Source of the DNA: Ruania alba
GTDB lineage: Bacteria > Actinomycetota > Actinomycetes > Actinomycetales > Beutenbergiaceae
Direction of reading: 5' to 3'
Assembly (NCBI RefSeq): GCF_900105765.1
Contig: NZ_FNTX01000001.1
Coordinates: 930,001-994,000 of the forward strand
Length of the DNA stretch: 64,000 bases
In this document: one piece after another, positions 1 through 9,565 of the stretch
How positions within the stretch are numbered: position 1 is the first letter of the stretch
Layout: every line of letters starts with the position of its first letter
Notes under the pieces: model-generated
Database searches by the model: none
What the model was told of the DNA's origin: nothing
Seen by the model: only the letters and a program-made list of their open reading frames with translations
Made by a program: the position numbers and the translations under genes

Positions 1-47
1 GTTCTGGTGCTTGATCCCGCCTGACGAGGAGTACCCGCAGGCGAGAC

Positions 48-53
48 TAGGCT
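48..53 (+). promoter_or_regulatory. leaderless -10 element of the aldo/keto reductase gene
   Basis: TAGGCT ends 7 bp before the ATG at 61 and no Shine-Dalgarno sequence is present. This is the TANNNT-N6-8-start arrangement typical of actinobacterial leaderless genes. Confidence 0.5.
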
Positions 54-60
54 GGTTCGC

Positions 61-1011
61 ATGTCTACTCCTGCCGCTCCCGTCGACCTTCGAGACCTGG
101 GCCGTAGTGGCCTCTCGGTCAGCCCGATCACTCTCGGCACCTCGAGCCTGGGCCGGGACGTCTCCCCGGGCGCGGCGGCCGAGCCGGAGGCGGTGAGCCT
201 GGCCGCCGCGATGCTGCACGGCCCGTACGCCGTGGTGGACACCTCGAACGTCTACGCGGGCGGGCACAGCGAACGGGTGCTGGGGCTGGCACTGGCCGAC
301 ACCGGCATCGCTCCGGGACGCCAGATCGTCACCAAGGTGGACGCCGATCCCGAGACTGGCGTGTTCGACCGGGACCGGGTGCTGCGTTCCTTCGAGGAGA
401 GCCTGACCCGGCTCGGGATCGACCGGGTGGGCCTGCTGCACCTGCACGACCCCTACGGCGTGCCCTTCGAGGACGCCATGGGCCCCGGGGGTGCCGTCGA
501 GGGTCTGCTGGAGCTGCGCGAGAGCGGGGCGGTGGACGCGATCGGGATCGCCGCCGGCAAGGTATCGGTGGTGAGCCGGTACGTGGCCAGCGACTGCTTC
601 GACGTGCTGCTCACGCACAACCGCTACACCTTGCTGGAACGACGGGCGACCGTGCTCCTCGAGGCCGCCAAGGAACGAGGGATGGGCGTGTTCAACGCCG
701 CGCCATTCGGCGGTGCACTGCTCGCGCGTGGTTCCGCAAGCGGTGCGACCTACGCCTACCGGGAGACGCCCGCCGAGGTCCTCGAGCGGGTGCGTCTGCT
801 CGAGGAGATCTGTGCACGCCACGGCGTCGAGCTCGCGACGGCGGCCCTGCACTTCTCGTTGCGTTCCCCGCTGGTCGACTCCACCGTGGTGGGCATCTCC
901 CGGCCAGAGCGCATCGCAGACCTGGAGGCGCGCCGTCAGCACGCCGTCCCCGACGAACTGTGGGCGGACATCGACGCTCTGGGTCCGCCACCGGCGGCTG
1001 TCGCCGACTGA
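61..1011 (+). CDS. aldo/keto reductase
   Basis: A 316-residue NADPH-dependent aldo/keto reductase (AKR) of the TIM-barrel family, closest in layout to the D-threo-aldose (fucose) dehydrogenase-like group; the substrate cannot be told. Visible signatures are LGRSGLSVSPITLGTS at the N-terminus, the Asp/Tyr pair in VVDTSNVYAGG, the catalytic-type Lys in IVTKVD and the His in LLHLHD, and the C-terminal cofactor segment STVVGISRPERI. The ATG is preceded at 7 bp by TAGGCT and by no ribosome-binding site, so a leaderless transcript is likely. It sits directly upstream of ribF, where many actinobacteria have truB, so it is probably a local insertion. Cytoplasmic. Confidence 0.9.
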   Translation: MSTPAAPVDLRDLGRSGLSVSPITLGTSSLGRDVSPGAAAEPEAVSLAAAMLHGPYAVVDTSNVYAGGHSERVLGLALADTGIAPGRQIVTKVDADPETGVFDRDRVLRSFEESLTRLGIDRVGLLHLHDPYGVPFEDAMGPGGAVEGLLELRESGAVDAIGIAAGKVSVVSRYVASDCFDVLLTHNRYTLLERRATVLLEAAKERGMGVFNAAPFGGALLARGSASGATYAYRETPAEVLERVRLLEEICARHGVELATAALHFSLRSPLVDSTVVGISRPERIADLEARRQHAVPDELWADIDALGPPPAAVAD

Positions 1012-1098
1012 GCGACGGGTTTCACCGATCGTCGTGCTCAGTGGCACCCTGGGACGGCACAGTTCCCCAGTCGGGGCGGGCAGAAGGGGAGGACACGA

Positions 1099-2085
1099 GT
1101 GGAGCGGTGGTACGGGATCGACACGGTCCCCGCCGACCTGACCGGCAGCGTGGTCACGATCGGGAACTTCGACGGCGTCCATCTCGGACACCGGGCGGTG
1201 CTCGCTGATGTGGTCGACACGGCTCACACGTACGGGGCGCGATCGGTCGCCGTCACCTTCGACCCGCACCCGGCGGCTGTGCACCGGCCGGACTCGGCTC
1301 CCGAACTGCTCACCGGCCTCACCGACCGGCTCGACCTGATCGCCGAGACCGGTATCGATGCGTGCCTGGTGATCTCCTACTCGGAGTCGTTCGCTGCGCA
1401 GTCGCCGAAGGAGTTCGTGCGGCACTGCCTGGTGGACGTGCTCCGGGTGCGATGCGTCGTGGTCGGTGAGGACGTCCGGTTCGGGCAGGGCAACAGCGGG
1501 GACCGGAGCACGATGGCTGAGCTGGGGGAGCGGCTGGGCTTCGATGTGCGCCTGGTGCGGGACGTCACTGCCGCCGACGAGCGCCGCTGGTCCTCGACCT
1601 GGGTGCGTGAACTGCTCGCCGCCGGTGACTGTGCCGGCGCCGCTGCTGTGCTGGGCCGCCCGCACCGGATGCGTGGACTGGTGGTGCACGGGCAGGCCCG
1701 CGGCCGTGAACTGGGATTTCCGACGGCGAACCTCGCCACCGATGCCAGCGGAACCGTTCCGGCCGACGGCGTGTATGCCGGCTGGCTGCTGCGCGATCCC
1801 GCCCGGGTAGGGCCGGGGGAGGCGGTGCGCCGGCCGGCAGCGATCTCGATCGGGACCAACCCGACCTTCGACGGCACCGTGCGTCAGGTCGAGGCGCATG
1901 TGCTGGGGCGGCGTGATCTGGATCTCTACGACGAGCAGGTCGTCGTGGAGTTCGTTCGCCGGCTGCGCCCCACCGTGCGCTTCGACGGGATCGAGGCGCT
2001 GGTGGAGCAGATGCGTGCCGATGTGCTCGAGGCTGCTGACGTGCTGGAGGTACCGCGACCGGAGCAGCTCCCCGCCGTGCAGTGA
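1099..2085 (+). CDS. ribF: bifunctional riboflavin kinase / FAD synthetase
   Basis: Makes FMN from riboflavin and ATP, then FAD from FMN and ATP. The 328-residue protein has the nucleotidyl-transferase domain first ([14 protein letters not shown], residues about 15-28, with the HxGH-type motif) and the riboflavin-kinase barrel second ([11 protein letters not shown] around residue 203, then DGVYAGWL). Length is normal for the family. The GTG start at 1099 is chosen because a purine-rich GGGGAGGA stretch lies just upstream and the next in-frame start would cut the first strand. ribF-rpsO-pnp is a conserved actinobacterial order. Confidence 0.97.
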   Translation: MERWYGIDTVPADLTGSVVTIGNFDGVHLGHRAVLADVVDTAHTYGARSVAVTFDPHPAAVHRPDSAPELLTGLTDRLDLIAETGIDACLVISYSESFAAQSPKEFVRHCLVDVLRVRCVVVGEDVRFGQGNSGDRSTMAELGERLGFDVRLVRDVTAADERRWSSTWVRELLAAGDCAGAAAVLGRPHRMRGLVVHGQARGRELGFPTANLATDASGTVPADGVYAGWLLRDPARVGPGEAVRRPAAISIGTNPTFDGTVRQVEAHVLGRRDLDLYDEQVVVEFVRRLRPTVRFDGIEALVEQMRADVLEAADVLEVPRPEQLPAVQ

Positions 2086-2201
2086 CCGCGGGAGCGTGCG
2101 GCGGTGATATCCTGCTTAAGCCGTCAGATCGGCCGCGGATGCGTCATGCCCGGGTGGACATGCCCCGGTGCTCCGCGCAACGAACACACGAAGGAGAACC
2201 G

Positions 2202-2471
2202 TTGGCCCTGGAGCCGGAAGTCAAGAAGCAGATCATTGCCGAGTACGCCACGCACGAGGGCGACACCGGCTCCCCTGAGGTCCAGATTGCGCTGCTCTCG
2301 CGGCGGATCCGGGACCTGACCGAGCACTTCAAGGAGCACAAGCACGACCACCACTCGCGTCGTGGCCTGCTCCTGCTGGTCGGCCAGCGTCGTCGACTGC
2401 TGGGCTACCTGCGCAGCGTCGACATCGCGCGCTACCGTGCGCTGATCGAGCGCCTCGGCATTCGCCGCTGA
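2202..2471 (+). CDS. rpsO: 30S ribosomal protein S15
   Basis: Binds 16S rRNA helices in the central domain of the small subunit. With the TTG start at 2202 the product is 89 residues, the standard S15 length, beginning [18 protein letters not shown] lies 5 bp upstream, which decides this unusual start over the longer open frame that begins at 2082. The core [13 protein letters not shown], the DHHSRRGLL segment and the C-terminal [15 protein letters not shown] are all present. In other bacteria S15 represses its own mRNA; the 116-bp leader could hold such a site but I cannot identify it. Followed by a strong hairpin before pnp. Confidence 0.97.
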   Translation: MALEPEVKKQIIAEYATHEGDTGSPEVQIALLSRRIRDLTEHFKEHKHDHHSRRGLLLLVGQRRRLLGYLRSVDIARYRALIERLGIRR

Positions 2472-2473
2472 AC

Positions 2474-2511
2474 AACGACCGGCTCGGGCCTCTCGGCCCG
2501 GGCCGGTCGTT
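2474..2511 (+). terminator. rpsO-pnp intergenic hairpin
   Basis: A 17-bp stem (2474-2490 with 2495-2511, one G-U pair) closed by a TCTC loop starts 3 bp after the rpsO stop. There is no T-tract, so it may act as a GC-rich actinobacterial terminator, an attenuator, or an RNA-stability/processing element between rpsO and pnp. Confidence 0.75.
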
Positions 2512-2562
2512 CGTCCAGGGGACATGCCACAACTGCATATCGAACAACCATTTCCGGGTTCG

Positions 2563-2591
2563 TTGGTCCTCGGTAGTGGCTTCCGGACAAT
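2563..2591 (+). promoter_or_regulatory. candidate pnp promoter
   Basis: TTGGTC (2563-2568), a 17-bp spacer and GACAAT (2586-2591) lie between the rpsO hairpin and pnp. The match to a housekeeping promoter is partial, but it is the best in the interval and gives a leader of about 60 nt. Confidence 0.35.
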
Positions 2592-2654
2592 GGGTCCGTG
2601 GGCCTCGATCGATGACCGCCGGGCCTTCACGAACGCACATGAAGGAGGGCACCC

Positions 2655-4904
2655 ATGGAGGGTCCCGAGATCCAGTTCGCCGAAGCCGTCATCGACAATG
2701 GCTCCTTCGGCACCCGCACGGTCCGGTTCGAGACCGGACGCATCGCCAAGCAGGCGTCCGGCTCCGCCGTCGCCTACCTCGACGAGGACACGATGCTGCT
2801 GTCGACCACCACGGCCGGCAAGCACCCCAAGGACCACTTCGACTTCTTCCCGCTCACGGTGGACGTCGAAGAACGTCAGTACGCCGCTGGGAAGATCCCC
2901 GGCTCGTTCTTCCGCCGCGAGGGTCGCCCGTCCACCGAGGCGATCCTGGCCTGCCGCCTGATCGACCGTCCGCTGCGTCCGCTCTTCGTCAAGGGCCTGC
3001 GCAACGAGGTCCAGGTCGTCGAGACCGTCCTGGCGATCCACCCGGACGAGGCCTACGACGTGCTGGCCATCAACGCGGCCTCGATGTCCACCCAGCTCTC
3101 CGGCCTGCCGTTCTCCGGTCCGGTCGGCGCCACCCGGATCGCCCTCGTGGACGGTCAGTGGGTCGCCTTCCCGCGCTACAGCGAGCTGGAGCGCGCCGTG
3201 TTCTCCATGGTCGTCGCCGGTCGCATCGTGACCGCTGACGACGGCTCCGAGGACGTCGCCATCGCGATGATCGAGGCCGAGGCCACCGACAACGCCTGGA
3301 CGCTCATCACCGAGCAGGGCGTGGGCGCCCCCACCGAGGACGTCGTGGCCGAGGGCCTCGAGGCCTCCAAGGCCTCCATCCGCGCGCTCGCGAAGGCGCA
3401 GATCGCCCTCGCCGGCCAGGCGGCCAAGGAGGTCCAGGAGTTCCCACTGTTCCCGGACTACGCGGCCGACGCCTTCGACGCCGTCGAGGCCGAGACGGCC
3501 ACCAAGCTCGCCGACGCGCTCGCGATCGCGGGCAAGGCCGAGCGCGAGGCGCGCATCGACGAGATCAAGGACGCCATGCTCGGCGCCCTGCAGGACGGTT
3601 TCGACGGTCGCGAGAAGGAGCTGTCCGCAGCCTTCCGCCAGGTCACCAAGACCCTCATCCGCAAGCGCATCATCACCGACGGCTTCCGTATCGACGGCCG
3701 TGGTCTGCGCGACATCCGGCCCCTGTCGGCCGAGGTGGAGGTGCTGCCCCGGGTGCATGGCTCGGCCATCTTCGAGCGTGGTGAGACGCAGATCATGGGC
3801 GTCACCACGCTGAACATGCTGAAGATGGAGCAGCAGCTGGACACGCTGTCGCCGCAGACGCGCAAGCGGTACATGCACAACTACAACTTCCCGCCCTACT
3901 CCACCGGTGAGACCGGCCGGGTGGGCAGCCCCAAGCGTCGCGAGATCGGCCACGGTGCGCTCGCCGAGCGGGCCATCATGCCCGTGCTGCCCTCGCGTGA
4001 GGAGTTCCCGTACGCGATCCGTCAGGTCTCCGAGGCTCTCGGCTCGAACGGTTCCACCTCGATGGGCTCGGTCTGCGCCTCCACGCTGGCACTCCTGAAC
4101 GCCGGTGTGCCGCTGCGCGCTCCGGTCGCCGGAATCGCCATGGGACTCGTCTCGGACACCATCGACGGTGAGACCCGCTATGCGGCGCTCACCGACATCC
4201 TCGGTGCTGAGGACGCCTTCGGAGACATGGACTTCAAGGTGGCCGGCACCCGGGAGTTCATCACCGCGATCCAGCTCGACACCAAGCTCGACGGGATCCC
4301 GGCGCACGTGCTGACCAGTGCGCTCACGCAGGCCCGCGAAGCCCGCCTCCACATCCTGGATGTGATGGCCGAGGCCATCGACACCCCGGACGAGATGGCG
4401 GTCACGGCTCCTCGGGTGATCACCGTCCAGGTCCCGGTGGCAAAGATCGGTGAGGTCATCGGCCCGAAGGGCAAGATGATCAACCAGATCCAGGAGGACA
4501 CCGGCGCCGACATCTCCATCGAGGACGACGGCACCGTGTTCATCGGAGCCACCGACGGCCCGTCGGCCGAGGCGGCGCGGCAGGCGATCAACGCGATCGC
4601 GAACCCGCAGATGCCCGAGGTCGGGGAGCACTTCATCGGCACGGTCGTCAAGATCATGTCCTTCGGCGCATTCGTCTCGCTCTCCCCGGGCAAGGACGGT
4701 CTGCTGCACATCACCCAGGTGCGTCGCCTCGTCGGCGGCAAGCGTGTGGAGAGCGTGGAGGACGTGCTCTCGGTCGGCCAGAAGATCGAGGTGGAGCTCG
4801 CCGAGATCGATGATCGCGGGAAGCTCTCCCTGCACGCGGTGATCGAGGAGGACCAGCAGGACTCCGCCGACGCCGAGGGTCAGCCTGCCGACGCAGCGAA
4901 CTGA
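2655..4904 (+). CDS. pnp: polyribonucleotide nucleotidyltransferase (PNPase)
   Basis: Phosphate-dependent 3'-5' exoribonuclease, in actinobacteria also the main RNA 3'-tailing enzyme. At 749 residues it has the usual order: first RNase PH domain (from [15 protein letters not shown]), all-helical linker, second catalytic RNase PH domain ([23 protein letters not shown], then [11 protein letters not shown]), KH domain with the GPKG loop near residue 608, and an S1 domain ([13 protein letters not shown]). ATG at 2655 follows GAAGGAGGG. It probably has its own promoter in the leader as well as reading through from rpsO. The downstream M16 peptidase gene starts 31 bp later, a conserved pairing. Confidence 0.98.
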   Translation: MEGPEIQFAEAVIDNGSFGTRTVRFETGRIAKQASGSAVAYLDEDTMLLSTTTAGKHPKDHFDFFPLTVDVEERQYAAGKIPGSFFRREGRPSTEAILACRLIDRPLRPLFVKGLRNEVQVVETVLAIHPDEAYDVLAINAASMSTQLSGLPFSGPVGATRIALVDGQWVAFPRYSELERAVFSMVVAGRIVTADDGSEDVAIAMIEAEATDNAWTLITEQGVGAPTEDVVAEGLEASKASIRALAKAQIALAGQAAKEVQEFPLFPDYAADAFDAVEAETATKLADALAIAGKAEREARIDEIKDAMLGALQDGFDGREKELSAAFRQVTKTLIRKRIITDGFRIDGRGLRDIRPLSAEVEVLPRVHGSAIFERGETQIMGVTTLNMLKMEQQLDTLSPQTRKRYMHNYNFPPYSTGETGRVGSPKRREIGHGALAERAIMPVLPSREEFPYAIRQVSEALGSNGSTSMGSVCASTLALLNAGVPLRAPVAGIAMGLVSDTIDGETRYAALTDILGAEDAFGDMDFKVAGTREFITAIQLDTKLDGIPAHVLTSALTQAREARLHILDVMAEAIDTPDEMAVTAPRVITVQVPVAKIGEVIGPKGKMINQIQEDTGADISIEDDGTVFIGATDGPSAEAARQAINAIANPQMPEVGEHFIGTVVKIMSFGAFVSLSPGKDGLLHITQVRRLVGGKRVESVEDVLSVGQKIEVELAEIDDRGKLSLHAVIEEDQQDSADAEGQPADAAN

Positions 4905-4935
4905 GCTGAGGTACTCCAGACGGGACGGTGCACGG

Positions 4936-6318
4936 ATGCCTGAGTTGATCCTGGGCCCGGCGGGAACGCCGGGCACGGAGCTCACCGTGGAGACCGATGC
5001 GGGCGCCCTGGTGCGCCGGTCGGTGCTCCCCGGTGGTATCCGGGTGCTGACCGAGGCGATGCCCGGTCAGCGCTCCGTCGCCATCGGAGCCTGGGTGGCC
5101 GTCGGTTCTCGTGACGAGACCGACGGCCACCACGGCTCGACGCACTTCCTTGAGCATCTGCTGTTCAAGGGAACCCCCAGCCGGGACGCGATGGCGATCG
5201 CGTCAGCCTTCGACGGCGTCGGCGGGGAAGCGAACGCTGCCACGGGCAAGGAACACACCTGCTACTTCGCCCGGGTGCTGGATGTTGACCTGCCGATGGC
5301 AGGAGAGGTGATCCTCGACATGGTCACCTCGGCCACTCTGGATGTCGAGGAGTTCGCTGCCGAGCGCGAGGTCATCCTCGAAGAGCTCGCGATGAACGAG
5401 GACGACCCGGGCGATGTCGCCCAGGAGCGGTTCGCCACGCAGGTGTTCGGCGCCCATGCGCTGGGCCGTCCGATCGGCGGTACACCGGAGACGATCCGGG
5501 CCGTTCCGCGCGACGCCGTCAACGAGCACTACCAGCGCACGTACGTTCCCGGTGAGCTGGTGGTGACGGCCGCCGGAAGCGTCGATCACGACGCACTCTG
5601 CGCCCAGGTTCTCGAGGCAGTCCGGGCAGGCGGGTGGGAGCTCGATGCGGACGCCAGCCCGGCGCCGCGCCGCGAAGCCAGCGCGCTTGCCGCGCTGGAG
5701 GGATTCCCGACCGAAGGGTCGACGCAGATCGTGCATCGGGTCACCGAGCAGGCGAACGTGCTTCTCGGTGGTCTCGGGCTGCCGGCCGGCGACGATCGCC
5801 GGTTCGTGCTGGCCGTGCTGAACGCCGTGCTCGGGGGGTCGATGAGCTCCCGGCTCTTCCAGGAGATCCGAGAGAAGCGGGGGCTCGCCTACGCCGTCTT
5901 CTCCTTCTCGGGCGGCTTCGCCGATGCGGGGATGTTCGGCTTGTATGCCGGCTGCGCCCCGGGGAAGGTCGAACAGGTCGTGGACCTCCTCGAGGACCAG
6001 TGGCGAGTGCTCGCCGCCGAGCCGATCGAACCTGACGAACTGGAGCGAGGCATCGGGCAGGTGTGCGGGCAGCTGGTGCTCGGGCTGGAGGACACCGGGT
6101 CCCGGATGTCGCGGCTCGGCCGGATCGAGATCAGTACCGGTGAGCTGCTTACCGTCACCGAGACGCTGGACCGGGTCCGCGCTGTCACCGCCGGACAGGT
6201 CCGGGACCTCGCCGCCGAGTTGCGTGCCCAGCCGCGCCACCTCACGGTGGTGGGACCGTTCGCCGACCACGAGGTACACGGCGCCGCCCAGTTCGAGAAA
6301 GGAATCGTCCATGTCTGA
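4936..6318 (+). CDS. M16-family zinc metallopeptidase
   Basis: A 460-residue pitrilysin/insulinase-type peptidase, related to mitochondrial processing peptidase beta. The inverted zinc motif HFLEH is at residues 70-74 and the downstream Glu ligand region (ATLDVEEFAAEREVILEELAMNEDD) follows. The second, non-catalytic M16 half begins around residue 245 (GLGLPAGDDRRFVLAVLNAVLGGSMSSRLFQEIREKRGLAY). No signal peptide is evident, so it is cytoplasmic. It overlaps dapB by 8 bp, indicating translational coupling; pnp-M16-dapB is a standard actinobacterial set, but the physiological substrate is unknown. Confidence 0.93.
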   Translation: MPELILGPAGTPGTELTVETDAGALVRRSVLPGGIRVLTEAMPGQRSVAIGAWVAVGSRDETDGHHGSTHFLEHLLFKGTPSRDAMAIASAFDGVGGEANAATGKEHTCYFARVLDVDLPMAGEVILDMVTSATLDVEEFAAEREVILEELAMNEDDPGDVAQERFATQVFGAHALGRPIGGTPETIRAVPRDAVNEHYQRTYVPGELVVTAAGSVDHDALCAQVLEAVRAGGWELDADASPAPRREASALAALEGFPTEGSTQIVHRVTEQANVLLGGLGLPAGDDRRFVLAVLNAVLGGSMSSRLFQEIREKRGLAYAVFSFSGGFADAGMFGLYAGCAPGKVEQVVDLLEDQWRVLAAEPIEPDELERGIGQVCGQLVLGLEDTGSRMSRLGRIEISTGELLTVTETLDRVRAVTAGQVRDLAAELRAQPRHLTVVGPFADHEVHGAAQFEKGIVHV

Positions 6319-7066
6319 GAGCCCACGGACTCGTGTGGCCGTGCTCGGCGCTGCCGGCCGGATGGGCTCGTGCGTGTGTGACGCCGTCACCGGTGCCGAT
6401 GATCTGGACCTGGTCGCACGGCTCGACGTCGGGGACGATGTCGCCGCCTTGGCAGGACGTGCCGACGTCGCGGTGGACTTCACGGTTCCGTCGGCCACTG
6501 AGGCCAACGTGCATGCGCTCATCGATGCCGGCGTGCACCCCGTGGTCGGCACCACCGGGTGGGACGAGTCCGCACGGCAACGGGTTCGGGACCATCTCGG
6601 TGAGGTGGACGGTCTGGGCGGGTTGATCGCGCCGAACTTCGCCCTCTCGGCCGTGCTGGCGATGCGTTTCGCTGCTCAGGCCGCTGCCTACTTCGAGTCG
6701 GTGGAGATCATCGAGCTGCACCATCCGGCGAAGGTGGATGCGCCGTCGGGCACTGCCGTGCACACCGCTCAGGCCGTCGCCCGGGCCAGGCAGGGCATGC
6801 CGGCCGCTCCCGATGCGACCGAGACGAGCCTGGAGGGCGCTCGTGGCGCCCTGGTGGACGGCGTCCCGGTGCATGCAGTGCGCCTTCGAGGGCTGGTGGC
6901 GCACGAGGAGATCCTGCTCGGCAATCCCGGAGAGCAGCTCACGATCCGCACCGACAGCTTCGACCGGTCCTCCTTCATGCCCGGCGTGCTGCTCGCCGTC
7001 AGGACGGTGCGCTCCCGACCTGGACTGACCGTGGGCCTGGACGGCTACCTCGACCTCAGCGTCTGA
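6311..7066 (+). CDS. dapB: 4-hydroxy-tetrahydrodipicolinate reductase
   Basis: Second dedicated step of the diaminopimelate/lysine pathway: NAD(P)H reduction of the DapA product to tetrahydrodipicolinate. The 251-residue protein has the dinucleotide fold start VAVLGAAGRMG, the VVGTTGW segment, the substrate-binding HHPAKVDAPSGTA loop and the C-terminal DSFDRSSFMPGVLLA signature. The ATG at 6311 lies inside the end of the peptidase gene. dapA follows about 1.6 kb downstream after a sigma-factor and an acetyltransferase gene, so the dap genes here are split by two insertions. Confidence 0.96.
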   Translation: MSESPRTRVAVLGAAGRMGSCVCDAVTGADDLDLVARLDVGDDVAALAGRADVAVDFTVPSATEANVHALIDAGVHPVVGTTGWDESARQRVRDHLGEVDGLGGLIAPNFALSAVLAMRFAAQAAAYFESVEIIELHHPAKVDAPSGTAVHTAQAVARARQGMPAAPDATETSLEGARGALVDGVPVHAVRLRGLVAHEEILLGNPGEQLTIRTDSFDRSSFMPGVLLAVRTVRSRPGLTVGLDGYLDLSV

Positions 7067-7068
7067 AC

Positions 7069-7074
7069 TACCAT
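7069..7074 (+). promoter_or_regulatory. leaderless -10 element of the sigma-factor gene
   Basis: TACCAT lies 6 bp before the ATG at 7081, with no Shine-Dalgarno sequence, inside the 14-bp gap after dapB. The sigma gene therefore probably has its own promoter embedded in the end of dapB. Confidence 0.45.
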
Positions 7075-7080
7075 CACGCC

Positions 7081-8058
7081 ATGACCATCGAGTCCGCGGT
7101 GGAGCAGGACTTCGCCGCGATCATCGCTCCCTACCGTCGGGAGATCTTCTCGCACTGCTACCGCATGATGGGGTCCGTGCACGAGGCGGAGGACCTGGTT
7201 CAGGAGACCCTCCTGCGTGCCTGGAAGGGGTACGCCGGATTCACTGGTGCTTCCTCGGTGCGCACCTGGATCCACCGGATCGCCACGAACACCTGTCTGA
7301 CGGCGTTGGAGTCCCGGCAGAAGCGCCCGTTGCCGACCGGGCTGGGCGCACCGGCCTCGGGACCTGACGACCTGGTCGAGGCCGACATGATGTGGCTGGA
7401 ACCTGCGCCTGACGCCGTGTTGGACAGCCGCAGCGATCCCGGCACGCTGGCGGAGTGGCGCGAGTCCGTCCGCCTCGCGTTCATCGCGGCCCTGCAGCAC
7501 CTCCCGCCCAGGCAGCGGGCTGTCCTCGTGCTACGGGACGTGCTCTCCTGGCGCGCGGCGGAGGTTGCCGAGGCCACCGGCGTCACCGTGGCGACCGTGA
7601 ACAGTCTGCTGCAGCGCGCCCGTCGGACGATCGCCGACCTCGCACCCACCCGTGAGGCGCTCGTGGAACCGGCTTCCCCGGACGAGCGGGCGGTGCTCGA
7701 CCGGTTCGTGGCCGGCTTCGAGAACTATGACGTGGATGGTCTCGTCGAGCTCTTCACCGACAGCACCGTCTGGGAGATGCCACCGTTCCAGGGCTGGTAC
7801 CAGGGCGCTCAGACCATCGGCGCTCTGATCGCCAGGAACTGCCCGGCCACCGGACCGGGGGAGATGGTGCTCGTGCCCACCCGCGCCAACGGACAACCAG
7901 CGTTCGGCGTCTACATGCGTGGTGAGGACGGTGTGCACCGCCGGTTCCACCTGCAGGTGGTCGACGTCGACGGTGATCGGATCGCGCACGTGGTGGCGTT
8001 CTTCGACACCACCTTGTTCGACACCTTCGGGCTGCCCGCTGAGCTGGACCGGCGCTGA
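7081..8058 (+). CDS. ECF sigma factor with C-terminal SnoaL-like domain (SigG / SigX5 type)
   Basis: A 325-residue RNA polymerase sigma factor. Region 2 is HCYRMMGSVHEAEDLVQETLLRAWKG (about residues 23-48) with the following SSVRTWIHRIATNTCL; region 4 is LPPRQRAVLVLRDVLSWRAAEVAEATGVTVATVNSLLQRAR (about 141-182). From about residue 200 it carries an NTF2/SnoaL-like domain (VLDRFVAGFENYDVDGLVELFTDSTVWEMPPF), the architecture of Mycobacterium SigG and the SigX5 family, in which the extra domain is thought to replace an anti-sigma factor. Consistently, no anti-sigma gene is adjacent. Target genes are unknown. Confidence 0.9.
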   Translation: MTIESAVEQDFAAIIAPYRREIFSHCYRMMGSVHEAEDLVQETLLRAWKGYAGFTGASSVRTWIHRIATNTCLTALESRQKRPLPTGLGAPASGPDDLVEADMMWLEPAPDAVLDSRSDPGTLAEWRESVRLAFIAALQHLPPRQRAVLVLRDVLSWRAAEVAEATGVTVATVNSLLQRARRTIADLAPTREALVEPASPDERAVLDRFVAGFENYDVDGLVELFTDSTVWEMPPFQGWYQGAQTIGALIARNCPATGPGEMVLVPTRANGQPAFGVYMRGEDGVHRRFHLQVVDVDGDRIAHVVAFFDTTLFDTFGLPAELDRR

Positions 8059-8075
8059 CGGCCGGTCCGAGCCGA

Positions 8076-8609
8076 TCAGAGCAGGGCCGACCACGCCGCT
8101 TCGTGCACGCGGGACTCGGCCACCTCGAGCACACGCCGCACCCCGATCGGTTCGAGGCCGGCAGAGGAGAGGAAGTCCTCCCGTGCGCTGTCTCCCTCGA
8201 TCGCCCAGGCGCGTAGGTGCGTGGCACCGGTCACACGCAGGATGTCGGTACAGGCGGCGAGCAATCTCGAGCCGTGCCCGGCGCGCGCATGCTCCGGGTC
8301 CACCTCGAGGGCGACGATCTCGCCGGTCTCTCGGGTCTGTGGGGCCGGCGCGAGCGCGGCGAATCCGACGACCTTCGGTCCGTCGCAGGCGGTGAGCATC
8401 CGGTGCTTGGCCGACGGTGGCTCGTTGATGGCGCTGCGCCACGCGGCGGCGAACTGCTCCGGATCGAGCGCGTCGAGTGCTGACGGCGGAACGAGCCCGC
8501 CCAGTGCCGCTCGCCACGCCTGCACGTGCACCACCCCGAGCGTGGGTGCGTCTCCCGTGACGGAGGGCCGGACAGAGACGTCGGCCTGCAGGCCGTGCTG
8601 GTGTGCCAT
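8076..8609 (-). CDS. GNAT-family N-acetyltransferase
   Basis: A 177-residue acetyl-CoA-dependent acetyltransferase with the GNAT core: VVGFAALAP (beta 4), EIVALEVDPEHARAGHGSRLLAACTDILR (motif A, acetyl-CoA pyrophosphate loop as R-A-G-H-G-S) and the C-terminal LRAWAIEGDSAREDFLSSAGLEPIG. The acceptor substrate cannot be inferred. It converges on the sigma-factor gene and is divergent from dapA; the TACCCT element 6 bp before its ATG suggests a leaderless transcript. Confidence 0.88.
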   Translation of the reverse strand: MAHQHGLQADVSVRPSVTGDAPTLGVVHVQAWRAALGGLVPPSALDALDPEQFAAAWRSAINEPPSAKHRMLTACDGPKVVGFAALAPAPQTRETGEIVALEVDPEHARAGHGSRLLAACTDILRVTGATHLRAWAIEGDSAREDFLSSAGLEPIGVRRVLEVAESRVHEAAWSALL

Positions 8610-8615
8610 GCCTCC

Positions 8616-8621
8616 AGGGTA
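8616..8621 (-). promoter_or_regulatory. leaderless -10 element of the acetyltransferase gene
   Basis: Read on the minus strand, TACCCT ends 6 bp before the ATG at 8609. Confidence 0.45.
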
Positions 8622-8634
8622 GGCACTGAGGCGG

Positions 8635-8640
8635 TAACGT
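8635..8640 (+). promoter_or_regulatory. leaderless -10 element of dapA
   Basis: TAACGT ends 7 bp before the ATG at 8648; the 38-bp divergent interval has no ribosome-binding site for dapA. Confidence 0.5.
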
Positions 8641-8647
8641 CATCCCC

Positions 8648-9565
8648 ATGTCCAGCACGTCGCGTCCCCCGCGTACCTTCGGTTCCGTCAGCGTCGCCAT
8701 GGTGACGCCGATGAAGCCAGACGGCACGATCGATATTCCCGCCGCGCGCCGACTCGCCCGACACCTGGTGAACTCGGGCGCGGACGGCCTGGTGCTCAAC
8801 GGCACCACTGGTGAGTCGCCGACGACCCACCAGCCGGAGAAGGACGAGTTCGTCGCCGCCGTGGTGGACGAGGTCGGTGCGGAGGCGATGATCATCGGCG
8901 GCGCCGGTTCGAACGACACCGCGCACGCTGTCCGGATCGCTGAGGCCGCCGAGCGCACCGGTGTGCACGGCATCCTCGTGGTGTCTCCGTACTACAACCG
9001 CCCCTCCCAGGAGGGGGTGTACCGGCACCTGCGTACGATCGTGGAGTCCACCAGCCTGCCCGCGATGCTCTACGACATCCCTGGCCGCACCGGAGTGGCG
9101 ATCGGTGACGAGATCCTCGACCGGCTGGCCGAGCACCCACAGATCTATGCCGTCAAGGACGCCACCGGCAACGTCGCCCAGGGCTTCGACCGGATGCGCC
9201 GCACCGGGTTGGAGTACTACTCCGGGGACGACAACCTGAACCTCGCCTGGCTGGTGCACGGCGCCTCTGGCCTCGTCTCGGTGGTCGGCCACCTGGAAGC
9301 GGGGCGCTACGCCGAGATGGTGCGCGCTGTCGACAGCGGTGACCTGTACACCGCCCGGGACTTGTCCGCCTACCTTGCCCCCGTCGTCGAGTCCCTCATG
9401 GGCGGCGGCCAGGGTGCGGTGATGGCCAAGGCCGCCCTGCAGTTGCAGGGCCACCTCACGCACCGCTCGGTGCGCTCCCCGCTGGTGGAGGCCAATGCGG
9501 CCGAGATGGCCGACCTGCGCACCGCCCTGATCCTGCACGACCTACTTGAGGATGCCGATCGATGA
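8648..9565 (+). CDS. dapA: 4-hydroxy-tetrahydrodipicolinate synthase
   Basis: Condenses pyruvate with aspartate semialdehyde, the entry step to lysine and the diaminopimelate of peptidoglycan. A 305-residue TIM barrel of the DHDPS/NAL family: NGTTGES at 51-57 binds pyruvate, SPYYNRP at 113-119, the DIPGRTG loop follows Tyr142, and the Schiff-base lysine is Lys170 in YAVKDATGN. Its stop overlaps the RNase J start (ATGA), so the two are co-translated; dapA-rnj is a widely conserved actinobacterial pair. Confidence 0.96.
   Translation: MSSTSRPPRTFGSVSVAMVTPMKPDGTIDIPAARRLARHLVNSGADGLVLNGTTGESPTTHQPEKDEFVAAVVDEVGAEAMIIGGAGSNDTAHAVRIAEAAERTGVHGILVVSPYYNRPSQEGVYRHLRTIVESTSLPAMLYDIPGRTGVAIGDEILDRLAEHPQIYAVKDATGNVAQGFDRMRRTGLEYYSGDDNLNLAWLVHGASGLVSVVGHLEAGRYAEMVRAVDSGDLYTARDLSAYLAPVVESLMGGGQGAVMAKAALQLQGHLTHRSVRSPLVEANAAEMADLRTALILHDLLEDADR

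Noticed and set aside
1012-1098. FMN riboswitch before ribF
   Set aside because: The gap is only 87 bp and shows none of the conserved FMN-element blocks.
2541-2562. CGAAC and GTTCG halves upstream of pnp as an SOS box
   Set aside because: The halves are 12 bp apart rather than the 4 bp needed by LexA.
2124-4985. A 953-codon open frame on the minus strand opposite rpsO and pnp
   Set aside because: It is a GC-skew shadow of two certain genes; its translation is rich in repeated His/Arg/Gly/Asp-Leu stretches and has no domain.
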